From NCBI GenBank assembly GCA_963971425.1, contig OZ020516.1, positions 35,762,199 through 35,826,198 of the forward strand: a stretch of 64,000 nt of DNA. Direction: 5' to 3'. Within the stretch, counting starts at the first letter, position 1; each line of letters opens with the position of its first letter. Under the pieces are notes generated by a model. The model had not been told where the DNA came from. It did not search any database and worked only from the letters and a program-made list of their open reading frames with translations. Shown here piece by piece: positions 23,611 to 34,334 of this stretch. This stretch comes from Bryoerythrophyllum caledonicum. Its lineage: Eukaryota; Streptophyta; Bryopsida; Pottiales; Pottiaceae. The position numbers and the translations under genes were made by a program.

Positions 23611-24665
23611 CAAAACACAAGCCCATATGCATACATGAAAAATCGTTTTGCTCTTAATCACTCATCATGTATGCCCAATGTGAATCAACACTCATGCATC
23701 CCACAATACAACACTCTCTGTTTTGAGGATTGTCTCAACATTCAGTCTATCACAAATCACACACACCATTCCCTTTACATAGTGTTCAATAGATATTTAG
23801 AAGAAAATTTTTGTCATGTGTCTAATGCACACTTTATGGCCAAGTGGATTCTTCTGCATGGAACACCTCTTCACTTCTTCATTTAGATGTTATTGATCTT
23901 TTTGAGAAGCATTTATGTTTGGTGGCTTACTGACATGATTGAGTTCAATGAAAAAGCATGAGGTGTCAAAGATATTTTGACATTTTCAATATGACCTTCA
24001 AATTGTTTATCATAGTTACACATGTTGATAGATATGGAATAAATTTTTTTATGTATGTCTTCTGGCTTTGAAATTTATCCCACATGTTACCAGCGTAGAG
24101 ATGATCTTGTGCCAAAAATTTCATTATGTATCAACAAAAATTCAATCCTAAGGAGGGCGTCAAAGTTGGAAGTAGTAAAATGGTTTTCCCCTTTGTTTCA
24201 CAAAACTACACATGTTGGTAGATTTGGAATATTATTTTTTGTATGGGTCTTCTGGACTTGAAATTTTCCACACATGCAAACAACATAAAAATGTTTTTGC
24301 TCCAAAAATTTCATGGGCAAAAAAAATTTCCTCAATTCTTGGGAGGGTGTCAAAGTTGGCAGCTGTGACACTTTTCTCACAGCTATCCCATGTTGGTAGA
24401 TCTTGCATAAGTTTTTTTGTATAAGTCTCCTGAACTTGAAATTTGGTGTGCATGTTTTCAACATAAAGATGATGCTGTCCCCAAATTTTCATGGTAAAAT
24501 AACAATTTCTCAGCTTTGGGGAGGGTGTCAAAGTTGGCAGCAGTGTAGGACGCTATCCCTGGAACTACTAAACGGCCAATTTGAATGTCACGCTATTGTA
24601 CAGTACAAAAGTGATCCGCAAGTAGATGTATATTGCATTAGGTTATGCCTTAGTTATGTGCTATG

Positions 24666-24990
24666 TTTAACCCTTAGACGATAATACAGTCCACTAATAG
24701 TCACAATATTCTACATTTGTAGTGTCGTGTTTGAGGTTCAAATATTGAAATGACCTCCAAATGATAGATGTTAGTTGAAGAATCTTCAATCCAAAGGTGT
24801 AAGTCTTGCTAAACTTTATTACATGTATATACGGTTTCCAATTGAGGTTTAACCCTTAAACGTGAGGAGGTGCCATTGGTGGCTTTAATATTCTACATGT
24901 ATTATGTTGTATTTGAACATGATAAAATTCAAATATTGAAATGACCTCCAAATGCAAGATGTTAGTTGAAAAAATAAATCAAAAAAGGAA
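24666..24990. repeat. tandem duplication of about 183 bp
   Basis: Two units start with TTTAACCCTTA (24666 and 24849) and both continue through ATTCTACAT and TTCAAATATTGAAATGACCT. The copies are diverged. Confidence 0.55.
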
Positions 24991-27124
24991 TGTTGGTCAC
25001 TTCTTTCTTGCTTCATTTGTGTGTACAATGTGCCTCATTTTGTTGAGACTCATTCTTTTTTTGCAAATTATTAAATTCAATAATATTTCACCCAAGATAT
25101 CATCTTTGCAAGATGTAACTTTGCTTTTGTATAAAAAAATTAATTGCATATTTAGAAAGTATTTATAAACTTCTTCATAAACAACTAAGAACGCAATGTT
25201 GACGTCGTCGGAAATGCCCAAATTGACATAAGCACGGGCACGTCAACAAAGCAAAGCAATGGCAGTCGAGCTACTTTTCTTTTTATGCACCATCTTCCCT
25301 TCTTCTTGCAAAATCTCGGTGCATGATCAAAAAACCAATTTTTGAAATAGCAAGAGGGAGATAATATATCCGTCATGTATTATAAATAGCCATCAATAAC
25401 TTTAAATACTTATTATTCACTCTATATATTTGGGGTAGTTACCCCAAGTGTCATCAAAATACTTAAATTTTTGTCCAAAAAAGTTTGTCTAGGTATCACC
25501 TAGTTTAATATTAATGAAACGGCTATCCAAATTTTTATAATAAGGCGCATTTAAATGACCCCTCAAAGGACCCATTTAATTTATAAGGCACAATGTTCAA
25601 AAGACAAAGTGATCCCTCCAAAAGGTTTTGTTTCTAAAGGATGTCACCTTGGAACACTTCAAATGAAAACTCTGTGACTGAAAACCGGCAAATGTTTTGG
25701 ACAGACACGTGACTAATCTATTATATATAGACACGAGTAAAAGCCTCGTTGTTATGAACAGTCATTGGAGAATTGAAGAGTCATAGGAGAATTAAATTGA
25801 AAAAGAAAGTCTATCAATTCTATTTTGCCTCATTTGTATGTACGATGTGCCTCATATTCTTGAAACTCATTCTACTTCTACAAATTATTCAATGCAATAA
25901 TATTTCATACAAAACATCGTCTTTATAGGATATAACTTTGTTTTTTGAATTAAAATTTTAGATGCGTATATAGGAAGTATTTATAAACTTCTTCAAGAAC
26001 AACTAAGAGGTGAATGTTGACGTTGATGGAAATGCCCGAATCAACATAAGCAGAGGCACATCAACAAAGCAAAGCACATGCAATTAAGCTAATACTCTTT
26101 TGTTTTGTGCACCTTCTTTGCTCCTTCCGGTAAAATCTTGGTGTATGATTAGAAAATCAATTTCTGAAATAGTAGAGGGGAGATTATAGAGCCATAATTT
26201 ACTATAAATATCCATAAATCACTTCTAAATACACATTATTTACTCTACATATCCGGGGTAGTATACCCCATAGTATCATCAATTTTTATTTATTTTTGGT
26301 CCAAAAAGTTCATATAGGTTTCATCTAATTGAATATTAATGAAACAACTATCCAAATTTTAATGAAAGGGCACTTTCAAAGGACTCTTCCAAAGGCCACA
26401 TTTGATTCAAAAGACAAAGTGATTCCTCCAAAAGGTTTTGTTCTAAAGGATGCCACTTTGGAACAATGAGGGGCGGTTTACACTACGGACCAAGAACTCA
26501 TCCCATGACCCTCTTAAATCTGTGATTGGCTCCATCAACTCGTCCCGGGATGACTTGGGTTTACACTAGGAGGAAAAAAGAAAAGTGACCAAAGGAGTCG
26601 AGGTCCTCAAAATTCCTAGAAATAGGCCTAATGGATAATGTTGGAGGGTCCTCCGGATTTTGCGGTGAGAGAGGCTAAATGGGTTCTCTCGTTGCTGAAA
26701 CGAGGGGACCATGGGCTTGAAATGCAGTTTTATTATTTTTTCAGTCTTTTTTTTTTTTTTTGGGGGAAGGGGGCCCAACGTTACTGTAGATACAATGGCG
26801 GCCACCCTTTTTGTCTTTTTGGCTTGTTTTATTTTCTTTGTTATTTTAGGAAATACTGCCCTTTTTAGGCATTCATTAAAAAAATCAGCATGCCCACTTT
26901 TTAGTACATGGTCATTCCTCCCAGTCCAAGTTCAGTTTACACTTAGTGAGAGGCCCAAGGGCTTTAAAAATGACATTTTTATGAAGTGTGACCATGGAAG
27001 TGTGACCATGGAATTAATCCATTTTCCTTGGTCACGGCTCTTGGTCTATAGTGTAAACCGCCCCTGAGATGAAACTCTCCTACACATAACCGGTAGATGT
27101 TCCGGACGGACATATGACAAATTG

Positions 27125-27180
<56 letters not shown>
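24985..27180. repeat. diverged tandem duplication of about 0.7 kb, second copy split by a MITE
   Basis: Copy A (about 24985-25740) and copy B (about 25815-26469 plus 27065-27125) share many blocks, for example TTCAATAATATTTCA versus TGCAATAATATTTCA, and CAACAAAGCAAAGCA. Copy B is interrupted exactly by the Harbinger-type MITE at 26470-27064, so copy A preserves the empty site. No protein is evident. Confidence 0.65.
26470..27064. mobile_element. Harbinger-type MITE H2 (595 bp)
   Basis: TGA at 26467-26469 and 27065-27067 is the 3-bp target duplication. The ends read GGGGCGGTTTACACTA and match the ends of the autonomous-like element H1 at 38182-41160. Subterminal sequence (GTGATTGGC and flanks) is also shared, so H2 looks like a deletion derivative that H1-type transposase could move. 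There is no coding capacity. Confidence 0.8.

Positions 27181-27217
<37 letters not shown>
27125..27217. repeat. (AT)n(GT)n microsatellite
   Basis: An uninterrupted AT run from about 27125 to 27200 is followed by GT to 27216. Confidence 0.95.
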
Positions 27218-27963
27218 GTTCGTGATTGACATTTAATCCTAGACTGACCAAGAAGTCCAAAATGTGACTCCGGAGGTGCTAGAACTCAATTTGCATGAAA
27301 TCCATGAGGAAGCAGGCTTTGAGATACAACGTTCAGATTCGCGCACACATTACATGAACACTTTCCAACAATCAGATCATGATTTGGATTTATAGAACTC
27401 TTGGAAAAGCTAGGAATACAACACAAAACACATCAAATACACCAAAATACAACGAATACCATGCCACATACTACGTTGTATTTCACACACATGCACATTG
27501 ATTTTGGTCCTAAATTATGATTGAACTTCGTCTTTAAGACATTCTTCATTGTTGTGTACAAACAAGTAGGAAAAAAAAAAATCACTAATGATTGTGTAAA
27601 ATATTTTCTTTACATATGATATGTGAATGCAAAGCTATCAACTTAGTGCACATGTGAACTGCTATTATTCAAAGTAATTTTTTTTTGCAAGAATATATTG
27701 ATGGATTAAGTAGTATACCCTCCAAAATCCACAGTTTTCACTACCAATATATAGTAACTTTAAACACTATAATCTATTCCATCAACGGTTGGATGTTGTG
27801 CAAAATTTCCCCAAAGTTGAGGTCATGGGTTAAGTTCAATTTTGTAAGGTTAGACATTAATAATAGGAATTATATTTCCATCAAATCCGGTTCAAAGAAA
27901 AAAATTAGCAGAATTCTTTGTTTTCCAGAAACAGGTTCTGGGCGGTAAAGGGTTGGGGGTTAA
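27218..27963. other. AT-rich spacer, nothing recognised
   Basis: No gene or element boundary was found between the microsatellite and element P2. The open frame at 27685-27948 has no recognisable features. Confidence 0.5.
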
Positions 27964-28887
27964 CCCCTAAAGGACCATGACCACTTTCGCTCTAGAACCA
28001 GTCCAAAACTGCCACTGTCAAAAAGAGACATGAAAATCACATTTTAAAGTGAATTTTGGATTTTCAACCGTAAGATCTTAAAAAAGACTTCCATATAAAC
28101 ATGCCATCAAATTTTGGTTGCAATCCACCGCACGGATTGATAGATTTTAGTGTTTAAAGTCAAAACAATGGTTCATTATCTTCCATGCATTGAGTAGGTC
28201 AACAGACTTTGACTTCACTTTGTATCAAATTTTTGCATTGTACAAGGTCTAAATCTTTTACCATTGTCTTAAGCATGATGTTATTTCCCAACACACCAAT
28301 TTTTAGAGGTAAAAAAGGGGTGTAGCATATTCAAAACAAGTGTGCAAGGAGTGGAGGTTCAAAAATTGTCATTTCACGTTTTATTTTTTTGTAAACTACT
28401 TATGTATTCAAATGATAATCCAAACGGTCAATAAGAAGGTTTTCACCACATATTGTTGTTGAACAAAAAAAAAGTGAAAAATATAAAGATCTCTAGGTTT
28501 TATGTAGAAAAGATGAAGTTTTTTCCCCCGTTGCCCGACAATGTGTGAAAATGTTTGACTTGGAATATAATGCCTTTTTACACTAAAGACAAGACTTTTT
28601 TTGAAAATTTTCATAAGAGGAAATATTCTTTATGTGTGTGAAAAATCTCAATGTCAATAGAAACTTTTGTCAAAAATTTTGGAGGTGCCCGGTGTCCCCA
28701 CTTTTGGCTTTAAGTGGTACTAACTTTCAAACCACAAATCCAAAAAATAAAATAAAAATATGTCCACGAAGCTCTTATCAGAGGCAATCTAGAATAAAAA
28801 TTTCAGAGAAAAAGGATTTATTTTCGAATTTTAGGAACCTGCCCAAAAGCAGAAATCCCAGAGAAGGAGACTCTGGTCCTTTAGGGG
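27964..28887. mobile_element. piggyBac-like non-autonomous element P2 (924 bp)
   Basis: TTAA at 27960-27963 and 28888-28891 flank CCCCTAAAGGACC and, on the other strand, CCCCTAAAGGACC. The interior matches P1 in the opposite orientation almost end to end. No transposase is present. Confidence 0.75.
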
Positions 28888-28891
28888 TTAA

Positions 28892-29511
28892 GGCAGTCCT
28901 ACCAAAGTAGAAGATTGTCAAGTCTAGGAGAAGGTTTCTGAAGATCATACAGTAGATTTCAATTTCCAGTGAAGGGCATGATATCTGATAATAGCTCCAG
29001 AATGGGATTGAAGTACATGTACATAATAAATGCATGGAGCACTCTGTTTTGAAAATTCTGGTCATGCCCTCCAAAAAAAGGGAGGTGGTTCCATGTGGCG
29101 CCCTGCGTTTTAGCAGCAGAGTGCAAACAAATTTCCTTTTTAAAAATAATCCATGCGCCACACAAGCACATTGCCACTTCACAAGGAATTGCCTAATCGA
29201 GTTCAAAATACTAATGGACCCATGATCCATCATGTTTTTGATCTGTTGCAGCCCACTTTAAGGATAACAGGACAAGCAAGTGCAATATCAATAACTTGCT
29301 TGTCACTTGCTTCTGATAGAATGCATGATGTTGTTTGTTGTCCCATCACCATTAACACCACAGGTTGGTGTTGGAACAGGCACAGCATGATTTTCTAATG
29401 TCAGCCAATTTCCTATTATGTTCATTTATATACTATTTTTGACACAAATAATGGGTTTCTTTTACTGCAGACACCATCCCCTGTTACGTCTGTCTTTCAT
29501 CATGTCTTTAC
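28892..29511. other. spacer between P2 and P3, nothing recognised
   Basis: Several overlapping open frames on both strands exist, but none shows a domain or codon pattern that I can support. Confidence 0.45.
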
Positions 29512-30462
29512 CCCCTAAAGGACCAAGTGTTATAAAATGACATTTTGAAGGTTTGGTCAGGTTCAAACGGTGTCAATTTCTAATATTCCTCTTTGAAAAT
29601 TTTATTGTAGAAAGGCATTCATAAAACCATAAGAGGGAGGATCTTTTTTTCCCCTACATCCAACATTTAGTGAGAAAGTTATACGGTTTTGAATTTGAAA
29701 TGGGGAGAGCGGGCACGTCGGGCACCTCCAATTTTTTTTGCTATGACACTTTATTGAATGAGAGATTTTCTATTATGGCAGGTTAAATAATTTCCTTTCA
29801 TATCGTCAAAAAAAATCTCTTGTCTTTAGTTAGAAATAGCATATCAACCCAAGTCAAATATTTTCACACATTGTCACACATTGTTGGGCAAGGTACCAAA
29901 AAATCTTCTTCCTCTCCACATAAAACTTAGAGATCTTCATATTTATTACTTTTTATTTTTTCCACAACAATATGTGGTGTAAACCTTCTTATTGACCATT
30001 CCAATTATTAATCTAAAACATATTTAGTTCACCAAAAAAATATAACTTGAATTGGCAATTTTTGAACCTCCACTCATTGCACATTTGTTTTGAATATGAA
30101 GCACTCCTCCCCTACCTCTAAAAATTGTTGTAAAAAGAACTAACATCATGCTTAAGACAATGGTAATGGCTTTAGACCTTGTGTAGTGCAAAAGTGCTTT
30201 TGACACCAAGTGAAGTCAAACCTTGCTCATCCACTCAAGGCAAGGAAGAAAATGAACAACTTGCATGACTTCAATCACTATAAACTTTCAACCCGTGCGG
30301 TCAAAGTTTATGAAATTTTGTGAGGACGTTACTAAATAAGTCTTAGTTGATATCCTACGGGTAGAGGTCAAAATAATGTTTTTGTTTTACTCCTTACTCG
30401 TTGCACTAGAACAAGCAATTTTGAAGGGTTTTTGGTGTGAAAATGCCTTCGGCCTTTAGGGG
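29512..30462. mobile_element. piggyBac-like non-autonomous element P3 (951 bp)
   Basis: The right side has GGCCTTTAGGGG followed by TTAA (30463-30466). The left side has TTAC then CCCCTAAAGGACC, a one-base change from TTAA. The interior is related to P4 and P5 (GGTTTGGTCAGGTTC near the left end). Confidence 0.65.
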
Positions 30463-30466
30463 TTAA

Positions 30467-31148
30467 TTGTCATCTCACATGGTCATTGTGTAAATTTCCT
30501 TTTTACCTCAAATGATACTCCTTATAAGGGATTGTGTACTAGAATGCAAAGCATGTACTTTTGTGATTTATTGAGAAGGTAGGAATGATCTTTAAATTGA
30601 TGCGTGTTTGATTTTGTAGTTGTTCAAATTTTTTAAGGAGTTATTGAAGAATTCTCTTCCTTGTAGATATAAAATGTACTACACAAATTAGCCATGATAC
30701 TGCTACTTACCCAAAATGATTTTAATACATTGTAAGTTTTGATAGAGAGTGAATATTTTCACCAAGTGTGTCAGTAGAAGTCCTCTGCTCTCAGTGAAAA
30801 ATTGTTATTCATAAAAGTTAAAATTTAGTGAAATTGAGTAATAGTTAGTATGGGTGGCGCTACTAGGGATAATATATGGGGTTGAACAAGCGACTTAACC
30901 CTATAACAAAACAAATACACTAAATTTGATATAGTATTAACCATACTAATTTGTATTATTAATGCTGAAAAGTTTAACTCTTAATGAGATTCATTACTAA
31001 AAGCACAATCATTTGTACTCATCCCTCCCCTAGAAGGGTTGGTCCTTTGGAGGGGATTGGTGTGAATATAGTGATTGTTCATTCTCTTTACTAGACCTAT
31101 GGCCATAGCACATAGCTTAGTGTAAGACACTAACTTACTCCCCTCTTA
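30467..31148. other. AT-rich spacer, nothing recognised
   Basis: There is no coding or repeat structure that I can support. Confidence 0.5.
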
Positions 31149-31539
31149 GAGCATCTCCACTGTTGGCGTGGAATTTTCCACGCTAGGTCGGAAAATCTAC
31201 TCCACGCCAGGAGTGATTTAGGGTTTGGCGTCATAAGAGCTCCACCGCAAGTTCCAAAATTTTCAACCCAAAAAAACGCTTTCACCTTTCACCTCCCGCC
31301 ACCAATGACACGGCGCCACGTGTCGCCATCAATGACATGGCGCCACGTGTTGCGAGGGTATGGGTGTGTCGCCAACATAAAAAAATGGCGCACTCCCCCC
31401 ATCCAAGGAGATTTTTGTGTGCCATGCACCAAAACTTCTAAATTTTTATAAAGTTTCCCCGTTTTGAGGTGTCGGGTGCAACTTTTTGACCTCACAAAAC
31501 TCCAAATTGGTGGTTCTTTGTCTCCGGGTGGAGATGCTC
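31149..31539. mobile_element. PIF/Harbinger-type MITE (391 bp), GAGCATCTCCAC ends
   Basis: The left end GAGCATCTCCAC is inverted at the right end (GTGGAGATGCTC). Flanks are TTA and TTG, an imperfect 3-bp duplication. The interior repeats GACA[C/T]GGCGCCACGTGT twice (31306-31350). A second member is at 32433-32787. Confidence 0.65.
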
Positions 31540-32432
31540 TTGTAAGAGTAAATACTTTTTTAAACTAAGAGCCTTAGAGACAACCGACATGTCATCTCCC
31601 AAACCACACCAAGTTATGTTGCTTTTAATCCCTAAAGTTCCACAACATTTTTGCACCCAAACTCACTAAAAACCGCGAGTTTCAATGAATTCAACACAAA
31701 ATGCAAACAAACATAGTTTAACACATCTAACTGCAGGATCTTGTACTGGGATTGTACAAGTGTGTGTGGTAAATTTTTTGTTCACTTGGACCGCACAGAT
31801 TGAAAGATATCAGCCTTTGAATTGAGACATAAACTCTTCTTTTGGTCATACTAAACACCTCCAACAAACTTGAACCATCTTCTATGGCAACTTTTTGCAC
31901 TATGGTTAGTGATTTTCTAATTTTAGATTTAAAAATATAATGTTAGGCACATGTGCACCAAATGTAAAAGTAGTAGTGGGATAAAAGATGTCCTTAAAAA
32001 TCTTGCAATGCAACTATTTGCTGAGAATCAACAATACACTTCAAGATTTGCATATATCATATCCTTCTCATATTTTTGAAACTCAAAAGTCTGTACTATA
32101 GATGCAAAGATTTCCATTTTCTTTTGAAGTGGTATTTTTTGTGTGAAAAAAATGGACAAAAAATCGAATTTCTATTGAATTTAAAATTAATTGAAGTTTT
32201 GCTACACTATTTGTTACATGTCACACTAAACCGCCACACTATTTGTATATGTTACTGAAGAAAAATTGTAACTTTTGAATTGTAAATTGGGTTTCTACAA
32301 AAATGATGTCTACGGGAAGCTAATAAAAAGTTGCCCATTCAATAGAGAATCTCAAAAAATTATGCCTAAATTTGAGATCATGGGACCCTATCCAAACTCA
32401 AAATGTCCCCCCATGGGACTTTTGTGCCTTTA
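31540..32432. other. AT-rich spacer, nothing recognised
   Basis: No gene or complete element is seen. Parts resemble highly diverged piggyBac-like family sequence, but no boundaries can be placed. Confidence 0.4.
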
Positions 32433-32787
32433 GGGCATCTCCACCCCGCCACAGCATCCTGCCAAATTTGCAGGTTAGCCGTGGCGAGGTGGAGGAACCG
32501 CCCAACCGCATGCCCCAGAATGGGGAAGCGGGGCGGGGATTCCCCACGACAGGGCCCCGTCCACGGGGAACTGCGGCAGTTCCCCGGGGCCCCGTTTAAT
32601 TCCGCCTAGTGGCCAGCCACTCACAGCATGCCACGTGGCATGCCGTGAGTGGCTGGCGTTCCCCCACATGCCCTACTACAGGGATGGGTGCGGGGGGGGG
32701 GAGAGGGCAACCCCCCTCCCGTATGCTCGCCCCACTGCATCTCCACCCTTTGCCGTGGGAGTTTCCCTGCTAGGGGTGGAGATGCTC
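32433..32787. mobile_element. PIF/Harbinger-type MITE (355 bp), GGGCATCTCCACC ends
   Basis: TTA at 32430-32432 and 32788-32790 flanks inverted ends GGGCATCTCCACC and GGGTGGAGATGCTC. It is GC-rich inside an AT-rich surround. Its centre contains the palindrome at 32612-32657. Confidence 0.75.
32612..32657. repeat. 46-bp near-perfect palindrome centred on CACGTG
   Basis: The left half GCCAGCCACTCACAGCATGC followed by CAC is mirrored by GTGGCATGCCGTGAGTGGC followed by TGGC, with one mismatch. The centre is a G-box core, CACGTG. Confidence 0.85.
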
Positions 32788-32961
32788 TTAGGGATTAAAT
32801 GGATTTTAGCATTGGGACTTCCTGGGTCCATGAGTTGAGGTCACCCATCCCAGTGCTATTCCGGCCTAAAGGCGCATAACATCATAATTCTGATGGGATC
32901 TGGTGTAGTGGCCTTGGTTATACTACAACTCTCTCCCCCAGAAGATAAAACCTCTGATGAG

Positions 32962-33171
32962 TCATGATGCCACTAACCACAACCATGTCAATCGTGCCTT
33001 TGTGCGATGGCGCCGCTTTGTAAACCTTGGTACATCCTCATCAGGGGTGCCTCCAGAGGACTCATCTGCAGAGGTCAACCTTATCTTTATCACGTTCATG
33101 TGCACATCACCCAAGGCTGCCACCAGCATCCACAAGCTCAGGAGCACGATCAGCCCCACAACCCTCTCCAT
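32962..33171 (-). CDS. candidate small secreted protein (69 aa)
   Basis: The frame starts M-E-R-V-V-G-L-I-V-L-L-S-L-W-M-L-V-A-A-L-G-D, a short basic n-region, a hydrophobic core and a plausible A-x-x-G cleavage site, which is the pattern of a signal peptide. The remainder is about 45 residues, acidic (S-A-D-E-S-S-G-G-T-P-D-E-D) then basic (F-T-K-R-R-H-R-T-K-A). It has no cysteines and does not match a plant peptide hormone family that I recognise. A GTAAGT at 33219 and an acceptor ending TTGGACAG at 33175 could define a 45-base leader intron just before the start codon, though that is shorter than most plant introns. The region is locally GC-richer than its surroundings. The alternative is a chance frame, or the first exon of a longer gene. 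Confidence 0.35.
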   Translation of the reverse strand: MERVVGLIVLLSLWMLVAALGDVHMNVIKIRLTSADESSGGTPDEDVPRFTKRRHRTKARLTWLWLVAS

Positions 33172-33517
33172 CTTCTGTCCAAAAACGAGTCATTAAATCA
33201 CATTGGCTCAACTACTTACCACCAACGCATCCTCATGCTTCAAACCCTAATATTCTCATCTCTCTTGCATAATATATCAGCAACCCAGGTGCTTTCAGAC
33301 TGTTCTTGCGGCCCAAAACATCCTCAGATGAACAGGCCACTTCTTGAACACACCCCCCTCCCCAGCTCTGCTGTACTCCGCCGCTACACTCTCCCCCATT
33401 GCGCTGCAATATTGAACTCCTCTGCTGAACTCTCCCCGTTGTGCTCCTCCATCTTTGCTAAACGGTGCGAGCGGATGGTGGTGTAATCGGGCTCAAGTTA
33501 CCAAGCCCTCTATGGTG

Positions 33518-33793
33518 CCCACGGCAAATTGACCCCCTCGATGGGAGTTACCAGAGGGGACCACGAGGTGGTGGGGCCAAACCTCGCCCCTATTTTGTTT
33601 TAGGATGGGGCCCTAATTGTAGCAAGGGAGGGTCCTCAGGAGTAAACAATAGCCGTAGGTCCCAAATTTGTCAAACAAAAATCCAGAAAAAACCTCTGGA
33701 ACTCCCAAAATAAGAGGGCTAGAAAAATGACCACACAATTGTGACGGGGCCCACCTCAGGTAACTCCTAACGAGGGGGTCAATTTTCCCTGGG
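33518..33793. mobile_element. short inverted-repeat element (276 bp)
   Basis: The left end (CCCACGGCAAATTGACCCCC) and right end are reverse complements with few mismatches over about 45 bases, including a shared GAGTTACC. No target duplication is clear, so the superfamily is not assigned. Confidence 0.55.
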
Positions 33794-34334
33794 TCTCAAT
33801 TGTACCCACTATTAAGTGTTAACCTCTGCTAGGTTTTTACCACCTCCATCCACCACCGTTATATTTGGCTATAACCGGTGGAAGGGATGAATGCATATTA
33901 TTCAAAGTGGGGATCATTGCAATGGGCAATAGTTTTTGGAAATTTCAAGAGATTTGTCTAGATGATACCCATGTAATGCCAAGGTGATATCCATTGATAT
34001 CCATAGTGTCCAAACCACTACAATTTAAAAGAATAATTGATTTCGCAAGTAGTGTCGAATATGACCACTTCTTACATCAACACTAAATACCAATTCTAGT
34101 GTAGTGTTTTTTTTTCTTCTTGTTCCGCTGGATGAAGTTTGTGTATGTAACAAGCTATGTTGGACTAAGTCACTGCAGACCAAGTCATGATTCACAAAAG
34201 AAACGAAGTTTGGGTCCAAGGTCGGTTTTGGATGTTGGAGTGTTACAACATGGAACCAAGGAATGGAGGTTTCAAAATACCATGAAGTCCTGATGTCAAA
34301 AGAAGGCATGACCTGGTAAGCACCTCGTAGGGCG
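33794..34334. other. spacer, nothing recognised
   Basis: Open frames on the minus strand at 34025-34342 show no recognisable domain. Confidence 0.45.

Larger units (their letters stand above)
21818..24598 (-). mobile_element. Tc1/mariner element (2781 bp) with ~580-bp inverted repeats
   Basis: TA at 21816-21817 and 24599-24600 flank ends reading CAATAG[G/C]GTGACATTC. The arms 21818-22397 and 24018-24598 are near-identical reverse complements. Each arm contains three diverged tandem units of about 180 bases, each starting near CCAACTTTGACACCCTCC (21879, 22057 and 22248 in the left arm). The central part encodes a Tc1-type transposase on the minus strand. Arms this long are unusual for Tc1 elements, which more often have short ends. 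Confidence 0.85.

Noticed and set aside
24600..27200. LTR pair of a retrotransposon
   Set aside because: The two similar blocks are adjacent with no internal coding region and no TG...CA ends, so a tandem duplication is the simpler reading.
28778..29233. 151-codon minus-strand frame overlapping the end of P2
   Set aside because: It runs from spacer into the non-coding end of a transposon and has no recognisable pattern.
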